In this document: positions 7,366 to 13,583 of the stretch, piece by piece
How positions within the stretch are numbered: position 1 is the first letter of the stretch
Layout: the number at the start of each line of letters is the position of its first letter
Translations under genes and position numbers: made by a program
The notes under the pieces: generated by a model
Database searches by the model: none
Seen by the model: the letters and a program-made list of their open reading frames with translations, nothing else
Told to the model about the DNA's origin: nothing
Assembly (NCBI GenBank): GCA_035575925.1
Contig: DATLXK010000046.1
Span: 1-13,723 of the forward strand
Direction of reading: 5' to 3'
Length of the DNA: 13,723 bases
From: DASWTL01 sp035575925
GTDB taxonomy: Bacteria; Bacteroidota; Bacteroidia; Sphingobacteriales; Sphingobacteriaceae

Positions 7366-8625
7366 TTATTTCCCGAATAAGAAGAATGCGATAATTAACG
7401 TGATAAAAATATTGAACGTTTGTGCGATTAAAAAGGCATAAACAGGTGTTTTACTTTGTTTATTAAAAAGGTCTGCAAATTTAGTTTCTAAACCTATACT
7501 GGTAAATGCCAGTGCAAACCATAACCCCTGGAGGCTTTTCAAACTGCCCTTCACATTAGCGCTAATTTCCGGACTTATAAAAAACGAGAACAGTAATGAC
7601 GCCCCAATAAATCCGATAACGAATTTCGGGAATCGCTCCCAAATAACGTTAAGTGTGGGTTTAGATGTCTCGTCCTGCTCTGTCACGTTTGAAGTATATG
7701 TCCAGTAAACTGATATTGCAAAAGCAGCCAGACCCAGTAAAACGTTTTGAGAAAATTTAACGATCGTACTGATCTTTAAAGCTTCTTCTCCTACCAACGT
7801 TCCGGATGCTACCACCGCACCAGTTGTATCAATAGTGCCGCCCAACCAGGCTCCGGTAACCTCCTGAGGAAAATTAAAGTACTGTGCAATGTAGGGCATG
7901 AAGATCATCATGGGTATAGCTGTAATCAATACCATGGATATGACGTAGGAAAGTTTTTTAGAGTCACCTTTTATTGCGCCCGCGGTTGCTATAGCTGCAG
8001 ATACCCCGCAAATGGAAACCGCGCTGGATATCATCATAGTTAACTCGTCATCTACTTTTAATTTTTTGCACACCCAGAATGCAAAATACCATACCGATAT
8101 TACTACAAGCAACGCCTGTATCAGTCCCAATGAACCGGCTTTTAGTATGTCGGAAAATATAACGCTTGTTCCTAGCAGCACCAGCCCGATTTTAACGAAC
8201 ATTTCCGTAGAGAGGGACGAACGCAGCCAATCCGGTAGGGCAAATAAATTCCCGATAATTAATCCAATAGTCAGACTGAAAATAACAGCTTCTAAGTTTA
8301 ACGCTTTAATACTGCTGTTCCCTGCTAATAGTAAGGCGATGATGGTTAAAATATAAACTATTGGGAATCCAAGCAGGGCAGTCTTAAAAGACCTTCCGGC
8401 AAGCCATGCTCCTAAGCCTGTTATCATAGCTGTTAATCCAAATTGCATGAGAATATTTTGAAGATTACCTAAACTCCATACGCTTTCAGAAAATTCTGAA
8501 ACCGTACTCCAGTTAAAAACCGGAACCGGAATCAGGATACCCAATATAGCCAGAAGAATAATTAGTCCTCCGAGTAGTACAACCGCCCAGTCTTCGTGAA
8601 TAATGGGATTATCAGTATCGGACAT
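7366..8625 (-). CDS. YeiH-family (putative sulfate exporter family) membrane transporter
   Basis: This 419-residue protein is almost entirely hydrophobic, with roughly ten membrane segments. Conserved-family stretches include IGLIIGNLFALPDWL, FVKIGLVLLGTSVIFSDIL, SSAVSICGVSAAIATAGAI, and WLGGTIDTTGAVVASGTLVGE. These match the YeiH / putative sulfate exporter family (Pfam Cons_hypoth698). The substrate is not experimentally settled for most members; sulfate or sulfite export has been proposed for some. The ATG at 8625 is 29 bases after the truncated-haemoglobin stop on the same strand, so the two are probably co-transcribed. Confidence 0.9.
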   Translation of the reverse strand: MSDTDNPIIHEDWAVVLLGGLIILLAILGILIPVPVFNWSTVSEFSESVWSLGNLQNILMQFGLTAMITGLGAWLAGRSFKTALLGFPIVYILTIIALLLAGNSSIKALNLEAVIFSLTIGLIIGNLFALPDWLRSSLSTEMFVKIGLVLLGTSVIFSDILKAGSLGLIQALLVVISVWYFAFWVCKKLKVDDELTMMISSAVSICGVSAAIATAGAIKGDSKKLSYVISMVLITAIPMMIFMPYIAQYFNFPQEVTGAWLGGTIDTTGAVVASGTLVGEEALKISTIVKFSQNVLLGLAAFAISVYWTYTSNVTEQDETSKPTLNVIWERFPKFVIGFIGASLLFSFFISPEISANVKGSLKSLQGLWFALAFTSIGLETKFADLFNKQSKTPVYAFLIAQTFNIFITLIIAFFLFGK

Positions 8626-8654
8626 GTTTAACTTATATTAAGTGATAAAATGTG

Positions 8655-9050
8655 TCATGCAATGGGTCTGCTATTTTTGTCTTTGATTATATTGAGCCGG
8701 TTTTTGAACATGTCCGCCATGGCCAGGGCACGTGCTTTTGCATCAAGGGCCATAGGACCGCTAAAATTTTGATCTACCGTTTCATTGAAAAGGTCCAGCC
8801 ATCGCTCAAAATGATTTGCTGTTAATTGCATAGTAGCATGTTTCATAAACGGATTGCCGGTATATCCTTTCACACCAAATAATGCAGCATTCCAGAAAGT
8901 ATACATCTTTTGCAGATGAGGGGCCCAATGGCTGGAAAGCCTGAAATTGAATATTGGTGCCAATAAAGTGTCCTTCCCCACTTTTAAATAAAACTCATCT
9001 ACCATCAGTTCTATATCTTCAATTCCCAATATATCATGTTTTTGGTTCAT
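8655..9050 (-). CDS. Group III truncated haemoglobin
   Basis: The product is a small haem-binding globin of 131 residues with the 2-over-2 fold pattern of group III (Ctb-type) truncated haemoglobins. EDIELMVDEFYLKV opens helices A/B. HWAPHLQKMYTFW covers the next helices. LTANHFERWLDLF carries the likely proximal haem ligand H80. A closing helix AKARALAMADMFKNRL ends the fold. Such proteins bind oxygen or NO and are linked to nitrosative or oxygen stress in some bacteria. I chose ATG 9050 because it gives the usual length and the MNQKHDI opening. A TTG at 9083 would add 11 residues unlike the family. It is first in a pair with the YeiH transporter. Confidence 0.92.
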   Translation of the reverse strand: MNQKHDILGIEDIELMVDEFYLKVGKDTLLAPIFNFRLSSHWAPHLQKMYTFWNAALFGVKGYTGNPFMKHATMQLTANHFERWLDLFNETVDQNFSGPMALDAKARALAMADMFKNRLNIIKDKNSRPIA

Positions 9051-9102
9051 CAATTTATGATTAGAATTTTCGGAAGGGAGCAAGTTTTTTCATTGAACTA
9101 AT

Positions 9103-9110
9103 CAAATATA
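9103..9110 (-). promoter_or_regulatory. Probable -7 box of the truncated haemoglobin-yeiH promoter
   Basis: Read on the minus strand this is TATATTTG, a perfect TAnnTTTG match. It implies a transcription start near 9097 and a leader of about 47 nt to ATG 9050. No -33 TTG is obvious. I looked for an FNR-type TTGAT-N4-ATCAA palindrome and did not find one. Confidence 0.45.
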
Positions 9111-9113
9111 AAT

Positions 9114-9434
9114 TTATCTTATTAGGTATGGCGGTTGATGATTAAATATCACAGATTTCAATTCACGATTCAGTGTGTGAATATGCGAGGCTTCTGCTCT
9201 CAATGTTTTCATTAAGATAATATAGAATGTTCTGCCCCATACTTTGCAGGTTCTCATTAATGTACGAAATATTGATTTCTTAATTTATTTCCAGTATTTG
9301 TTTAAAAAATTTATAATTTGATGCAACTTATAATTGATTGTCTTATCAATCAGGTCATTTAATACATTACTAATCCAATCTTCGATTTTTTGATTTCTAA
9401 GCTTGCTATCATGCCACAAATTTCCTGTGACTGT
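9114..9434 (-). other. Long spacer with an in-frame open tract continuing past the lipoprotein stop
   Basis: There is no confident gene here. Reading the minus strand in the same frame as the lipoprotein gene (9435-9857), the TGA at 9435-9437 is followed by 49 sense codons up to TAA at 9285-9287. Another 56 sense codons follow to TAA at 9114-9116. The translation (for example NQKIEDWISNVLNDLIDKT and later TLNRELKSVIF) looks protein-like. A second frame over about 9170-9281 (NENLQSMGQNILYYLNENIE) also looks protein-like, as if a frameshift lay between them. It lacks usable start codons in its first half. It may be a decayed C-terminal part or a decayed separate gene, or chance. Confidence 0.3.
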
Positions 9435-9857
9435 TCACGAGGGTATTACTCTAATCGTGCTATAATCACCGTCCATATTAAACTTACTCCCGCGTTCAAT
9501 CCAATATTTCGCACTGGGCGAGTCCAAATTACCGAGTTTCATCACATCCTTTTTCGTCCAATCGTCTCCAGGAGGCGCTAAATAAATAAAATTTACGGCT
9601 CTGGATTTTGGATCGAAGCTTACACTTAATAGGCTACCCTGTTTCTTAAAGGTATTATCCCAGGTTTGCCTACCAGGTTCTGTTGTTTCAATAAAATCCT
9701 CGTCAGGCTTTCCTAATATCTTTCTGATTTCATCAATATCTTTCTCGATAAGGTTTGGGATATCAAAAACCGCTTTGACATTTTTAGGTCTGTCGGGAGT
9801 GCATGAATTTATCAGAAATATGGTGCTTAATAATATTAAACCAAGATTCTTAATCAT
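9435..9857 (-). CDS. Small putative lipoprotein, weakly BamE/SmpA-like
   Basis: The 140-residue product starts with a lysine, a hydrophobic core (LGLILLSTIFLIN) and a lipobox-like LINSC with the candidate lipidated cysteine at residue 19. This predicts export and membrane anchoring. The stretch EKDIDEIRKILGKPDED (about 39-55) resembles the helix and LGxP turn of BamE/SmpA-type small lipoproteins, and the rest is rich in beta-type segments (LLSVSFDP, AVNFIYLAP). I do not recognise a specific family and assign no function. The ATG at 9857 lacks a Shine-Dalgarno sequence. The same frame stays open after its stop (see the 9114-9434 entry). Confidence 0.7.
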   Translation of the reverse strand: MIKNLGLILLSTIFLINSCTPDRPKNVKAVFDIPNLIEKDIDEIRKILGKPDEDFIETTEPGRQTWDNTFKKQGSLLSVSFDPKSRAVNFIYLAPPGDDWTKKDVMKLGNLDSPSAKYWIERGSKFNMDGDYSTIRVIPS

Positions 9858-10013
9858 TGTAGTTGTTTTATATAATATTGCATCAAAGTTGCCCCTATAT
9901 ATTACACAGGGTCATTATTTGGCTAACAAATGGTTTATACCCTCGTCCATGTTGCAAAACCCACCATGATGCAAAGCCCTTCCCAGAGGCGAATATTCCT
10001 TGACCGCAACAAG

Positions 10014-10067
10014 TCCGCTATAAAAAGAATATCGAACTGACTGTGGCTAATAAGTATTTATAGCGGA
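10014..10067. repeat. 11-bp perfect inverted repeat upstream of the outer-membrane gene
   Basis: TCCGCTATAAA at 10014-10024 is the exact reverse complement of TTTATAGCGGA at 10057-10067, with a 32-base spacer. The core TCCGCTA appears a third time at 10112-10118, so copies start 47 and 51 bases apart (direct, inverted, direct). The outer-membrane protein gene starts at 10137. This could be a cruciform or RNA hairpin in the leader, or spaced sites for a regulator. The rest of the 9858-10136 gap shows no gene; TACCTTTT at 10084-10091 is a one-mismatch -7 box. Confidence 0.5.
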
Positions 10068-10136
10068 GCTGCAATTTATAATTTACCTTTTATAATAACA
10101 AGGCGAACTATTCCGCTAAATACACGTTCTTGGTTT

Positions 10137-10835
10137 ATGATTAACATCTCTCCCGTAATAAAGAAATCTTACTTCGTTATTATTTTTAGTTTGATTTCCC
10201 TAACCGTAATGGCACAGTCCGGGGAGTTCAGGGCATTTAAAGTTGATTTAGCTATTGGATACGCAAAACCATCAGGTTCTGCATCTTCTACCGATTCCAC
10301 AACTTCAGTTAACGGAGGAATTTTGATTGCTATTGAGCCAAAGTATGCGTTAAATGATAATTTTACAGTTGGAATCCGGTTTGAAACCAGCTTATCAGCA
10401 AATTCAAATATATCATCGGATACATCCTCTTCATTTATTGGTACTCAAAGTGCAAAATCAGCAACTTCAGTTTTGCTAACCGGGGACTATTATTTAACAA
10501 CAGGTACAATCAGACCGTTTATTGGCGGAGGAGTCGGTATATTTTACACCGGCTCGGCTTCTATAAGTATTGTGGATACAACATTAGCAAGTGCAGACGG
10601 AGATATTGGAAAAAAAGTAGGTTTCGTGCCACGTGCAGGTTTTGAATTAGGTCATTTCCGGGCGGCAGTAGAATATAACATTATAGGAAAGTCAAATAAC
10701 ACCAATTATAATTACTGGGGGTTTAAGGTTGGATTCTTTTTCGGCGGCGGACGGCTTGGCGGAAATGAGGGAAGCGGTGGCCGGGGTAGAAATAAACGCT
10801 CTCCCAATAATCGCGGAGATGACTTTGTACGATAA
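10137..10835 (+). CDS. Outer-membrane beta-barrel protein with a basic Gly/Arg-rich tail
   Basis: The 232-residue product has a Sec signal peptide (KK followed by a hydrophobic FVIIFSLISLTV and a cut after VMA at about residue 26). Alternating beta-strand patterns follow, as in small OmpA/OmpX-like barrels: FRAFKVDLAIGYA, GGILIAIEPKYA, FTVGIRFETSLS, IRPFIGGGVGIFYTG, VGFVPRAGFELG, FRAAVEYNII, and a final WGFKVGFFFGGG. The barrel should end at that aromatic strand. Instead about 30 hydrophilic residues follow, rich in G, R and N (RLGGNEGSGGRGRNK, ending DDFVR). The function is unknown and the likely location is the outer membrane. ATG 10137 is the first in frame ahead of the signal peptide. Confidence 0.78.
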   Translation: MINISPVIKKSYFVIIFSLISLTVMAQSGEFRAFKVDLAIGYAKPSGSASSTDSTTSVNGGILIAIEPKYALNDNFTVGIRFETSLSANSNISSDTSSSFIGTQSAKSATSVLLTGDYYLTTGTIRPFIGGGVGIFYTGSASISIVDTTLASADGDIGKKVGFVPRAGFELGHFRAAVEYNIIGKSNNTNYNYWGFKVGFFFGGGRLGGNEGSGGRGRNKRSPNNRGDDFVR

Positions 10836-10934
10836 TGCCTGTTACCTTGTAATTAGAGCGGAGAATTTGAACCCTGAATGTAATCCACCAGAATATTTAA
10901 GTAATTTTCAATAAAAAACTTTTAGCAGAGTCTG

Positions 10935-10959
10935 GTCGTGCTGTGCTCGCAATGACGAC
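10935..10959. repeat. CATTGCGAGC-type intergenic repeat unit
   Basis: Read on the minus strand the block begins GTCGTCATTGCGAGCAC and ends ACGAC. The GTCATTGCGAG motif with a GTCGT/ACGAC border is the kind of short dispersed intergenic repeat found in many copies in several bacterial genomes, including Bacteroidota. Only one copy is visible in this window, so repetition is inferred from prior knowledge. Confidence 0.4.
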
Positions 10960-11044
10960 TTACCGCCTATTTCGCGTTCGGTGTATTGCCCTGGCTATAG
11001 GCTTCACCATACTTGGGGCATCATTCAGTATTTGAAAACAGAGG

Positions 11045-11062
11045 TTCCGGCCTTCGCCGGAA
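11045..11062. repeat. GC-rich palindrome, first of a pair
   Basis: TTCCGGC and GCCGGAA form a perfect 7-bp stem around a CTTC loop, followed by ATGAC. The core is nearly identical to the palindrome at 11089-11110. No T-run follows, so it is not a typical intrinsic terminator. It fits a dispersed palindromic repeat of the TTCCGGC-NNNN-GCCGGAATGAC kind. Confidence 0.6.
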
Positions 11063-11088
11063 TGACAACATGGTGGGGAGATTTGGTA

Positions 11089-11110
11089 GATTCCGGCCTC
11101 CGCCGGAATC
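11089..11110. repeat. GC-rich palindrome, second of a pair
   Basis: GATTCCGGC and GCCGGAATC form a perfect 9-bp stem around a CTCC loop. It lies 26 bases after the first palindrome (11045-11062) and shares its TTCCGGC/GCCGGAA core, with loops CTTC and CTCC. The tandem arrangement resembles a two-unit REP-like element. No T-run follows. Confidence 0.62.
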
Positions 11111-11338
11111 GGAGTTCGAGATAAATCTTCAAAAGTCTTGGATTGGCAGAAGACAAGTCGTTAGGTACGTATCCCACTCCCCTTCGGCTGACTGAGGGGT
11201 CCAGTTGCTTAATATAAAGTCGAAGCCTTATGTTCAGCTTGTATTATTCTCACCCTTTTCTCCTTTACCGGACCAGCCCTTTTAGTTCGCCCCTCGCTGG
11301 TTATATAAATAAGAAGCGGATAAGTAGAGCTGTATATG

Positions 11339-12238
11339 CTAATAATATGCTATCTCTCTAACCATCAATATCAAATGAGATGGCCCCATGGTCCTTGTCG
11401 TTTGCAGCCAATTGCCTTTAGAGTCAAACTTGTTATACTTCGTCATTTCCTTGGATAGGAAATCCTTATCATCAATACCGCTATACATTATCGACTCTAC
11501 TACATTACCTTTTAAATCAAAAGACTCTTTAGATGTTATCTGTCCATCTTCGTAATTAGACTCATTTTTTATAACACCAGAAGGATAATAGATATATTTT
11601 GTGGTGGATTTTTTAATTAATTTGTCGTCTGGCCCGTAATGACTATTCTCGGTTAAATTCTTTTTACTATCGTACGTATGCCTCCAAATCCTCGTCAACT
11701 TTGCGAGGGAGTCATAGACCTTCGTCTCGACATTATTCCCATTTTTATCATAGGTGTGGGCGCTTCTTGATTTTAATATATCGTCCTTCCCAAAGATATT
11801 TTCCTCAATCTGTTGCCCTGCTGCGTTAACCTTATAAGTGAACCTATATTCGAGCTTCCCATCGACATCGAAAGATTTAAGCTCCACGAGATTACCGCTT
11901 GAATCATATTTATACTCAGTTTCTTCGGCGTCACCAGCTTCTTCATTGACATCACGGCTTAATAGACCCTTATCGTTATAATGATAAATATCTCTAAATT
12001 CTAACTTACCATTTCTTCTGTAGTGGTTATACTCTGTTATTTTGGAATTGGTGTTATATTTCTGAACTGCCTTCCATTCCAAATATTTTGGATCTATTTT
12101 ACCATTGTACATGTAAGTAGTTACCTGCTTAACATTACCCGTGATCTTCTGGTCATGAAGCTCTTGAGCATGAGCACTCATTATTGATTGTATCGTGATT
12201 AAAAAAAGGAGGCTTGTAGATTTCCAGATATTTGCCAT
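11339..12238 (-). CDS. Secreted YD-repeat-like (RHS-like) protein
   Basis: The 299-residue product starts with a signal peptide: MANIWK, a hydrophobic core (SLLFLITIQSI) and a cut after AHA. The mature part is made of degenerate repeats of about 26-27 residues with the pattern Y-x-Y-D-x-x-G-N followed by YD-x-D-x-KL, for example YKYDSSGNLVE with SFDVDGKLE, TYDKNGNNVE with VYDSLAKL, and TYDSKKNLTE with YGPDDKL. This resembles the YD/RHS-type beta-strand repeats of secreted or cell-surface proteins. No toxin domain or RHS core motif is visible, and I assign no function. ATG 12238 is preferred over the upstream in-frame GTG at 12295 because it directly precedes the signal peptide and has AGTAGG just upstream. 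Confidence 0.72.
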   Translation of the reverse strand: MANIWKSTSLLFLITIQSIMSAHAQELHDQKITGNVKQVTTYMYNGKIDPKYLEWKAVQKYNTNSKITEYNHYRRNGKLEFRDIYHYNDKGLLSRDVNEEAGDAEETEYKYDSSGNLVELKSFDVDGKLEYRFTYKVNAAGQQIEENIFGKDDILKSRSAHTYDKNGNNVETKVYDSLAKLTRIWRHTYDSKKNLTENSHYGPDDKLIKKSTTKYIYYPSGVIKNESNYEDGQITSKESFDLKGNVVESIMYSGIDDKDFLSKEMTKYNKFDSKGNWLQTTRTMGPSHLILMVREIAYY

Positions 12239-12326
12239 CGACCTACTAACGTTTTTGAATTTAGAATGTTTCTTTGCCGTGTAAGCTTCCCCCACTATTA
12301 AGACATGGAGTAATTAGACAAAATGT

Positions 12327-12530
12327 TTAGTTTAACTTTGGCGCAAGTATGCAGCCTGAGCTTGGTGCGGTGTGTACTTCATATTTAAACTCTATTGATT
12401 CTACCATTTTTATATCAATCATTCCCCGTAATCGATATACTTACGCCAAATGCGTATTTCCAACTTCAGGATCAGGGATTTGATCCGTGGAGATAACAGA
12501 GGATAAAACGGGGTAGAATGTATCGGCCAT
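12327..12530 (-). pseudogene. Short frame with a good ribosome site and one internal stop
   Basis: On the minus strand GGAAG lies 7 bases before ATG 12530. The frame encodes MADTFYPVLSSVISTD and on to NTHLA, then TAA at 12441-12443 after 29 codons. It then stays open for 37 more codons (including MIDIKMVESIEFKYEVHTAP) to TAA at 12327-12329. It may be a nonsense-broken gene of about 67 codons, a real 29-residue peptide, or chance. It lies between the broken propeller gene and the YD-repeat gene and reads in the same direction. The product is not recognised. The remaining spacer (12239-12326) holds nothing I can name. Confidence 0.3.
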
Positions 12531-12557
12531 ATCAAAACTTCCTATAAGTGTTTAGTA

Positions 12558-13583
12558 TCATAGCAACTTGGATTTATATAATGCTGTATCGTTAATTAAA
12601 ACATATTTATCCATTACTGTCAGACTTATTGCGTAAGGCCTGGGAGAGAGAATCTTATTAAAAACGACTCCGGTTTTCTTATTTATTAATAAGATATGTT
12701 TATAGTCTGTTGTGCGCCCGATGACATTGGAGTCAAGAATTCCGATTATAGTAGCCTTTTCACTTGCCACAAAACTCTATTAGTTTTTGTATCTATACAA
12801 AAGATACTGTTAGTATTAGAGCCATAACAAAGATTTCCTTCAAACTTAAACGCATAAAATTTCAAACCCTTCATAGCTTTTTCCGAATCCCATATAATAG
12901 CACCATCTTTTAAATTCAACAAATAATTAGAATCGTGAGTAGGTATAGCGATCTCTTCCCTTCTTGGAATCTTATCGCCATTTGCACCCGTATTTATATT
13001 ATTCTTGAGAGAAAACTGTTCACCGTTGGATGGATCCCCTGAAGAAGAAGTATAGGTATTAGCAAATTTTCTACTCCAAATTAATTTCATTGCATCTAAA
13101 TTAACACAGTGAACCCATGAAGTAGCCTTATAGGTGCTGTCTTTAGGGTTTAATAGCTGTTCTACTTCTGTAAATATCAGTTTGTTGCCCACGATGCTAC
13201 TTGCTCCATTAGCCAGAATCTCTTCTAAGTATTTATGCTTCAAAACCAATTTTTCCTGCTTATCAAATATGTAAACCCCATTCATACTCGTTACAACAGT
13301 TTTGTCATGATATAACATGACCTTGTTAGCATAAAATAGGGTATCATTATATTTTGTAAACTGCTTAGTTAAAGACTTATCCGCACAGAGCTTGTATACT
13401 ATACTTCCTCCAAATACCCCAAAGTATAAGCAACCATTTCGATATGCATCTATATACGAAGGGATAAATTCGTAGTCTATATTTTTTTTATATTGTAGGT
13501 TATTTAAACTTTGAATGTAGTAGAATCTAGGATTACCTTCTTCTGCATCTCTATTTCGATAGAAGCCTACTATCGTATCATTA
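12558..13583 (-). pseudogene. PQQ-like beta-propeller protein, cut by the IS and frameshifted
   Basis: Two overlapping frames together encode about 345 residues of propeller blades. Repeated signatures are NLDAMKLIWSRKF, NLKDGAIIWDSEKA and IDTKTNRVLWQV, plus FDKQEKLVLKHKY; the Trp after a hydrophobic pair is typical of PQQ/BamB-like repeats. The 5' end is missing because the right IS begins at 13584. The first frame stops at 12746 just after VLWQV. The next frame (12558-12770, ASEKATIIGILDSN and on to KHILLINKKTGVVFNK) continues the same repeat style, so a frameshift lies near 12755-12775. The exact event is uncertain: a lost T, or loss of one GCAAGTG copy, would both fit. The function before breakage is unknown. 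Confidence 0.72.

Larger units (their letters stand above)
10836..11338. other. 503-bp gene-free spacer with dispersed-repeat-type palindromes
   Basis: I find no credible gene here. Short frames run through it, but they cross the palindromes and have no ribosome site. The spacer holds a GTCGT/ACGAC-flanked CATTGCGAGC-type block (10935-10959), two GC-rich hairpins (11045-11062 and 11089-11110), and a weak CCCCT/AGGGG hairpin near 11178-11198. Its sequence is more GC-rich and repeat-like than the surrounding spacers, as expected of accumulated non-coding repeat units. Confidence 0.5.

Noticed and set aside
8012..8356. Plus-strand frame of 114 codons inside the YeiH-type gene
   Set aside because: It is antisense to conserved membrane segments and has no support of its own.
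9051..9083. TTG 9083 as the start of the truncated haemoglobin
   Set aside because: It adds 11 residues unlike the family. ATG 9050 gives the normal length and opening, and the -7 box at 9103-9110 leaves a normal leader.
9858..10136. tRNA or other structured RNA in the spacer
   Set aside because: Apart from the 11-bp inverted repeat there is no cloverleaf, CCA end or riboswitch-like core that I can recognise.
10729..10914. Frame overlapping the 3' end of the outer-membrane gene, as an overlapping gene or frameshifted extension
   Set aside because: Most of it is an alternate frame of the Gly-rich tail, it has no ribosome site, and the continuation matches no barrel strand.
11013..11195. 60-codon frame in the spacer
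   Set aside because: It runs through both GC-rich palindromes and has no ribosome site, so it is a by-product of the repeats.
12239..12295. GTG 12295 as the start of the YD-repeat protein
   Set aside because: It would put 19 polar, basic residues before the signal peptide. ATG 12238 sits directly before it.
11339..12530. An RHS-type polymorphic toxin with a small immunity gene
   Set aside because: The YD-like protein is short, ends within the repeats, has no RHS core cleavage motif and no toxin domain. The small frame is broken and lies upstream rather than downstream.
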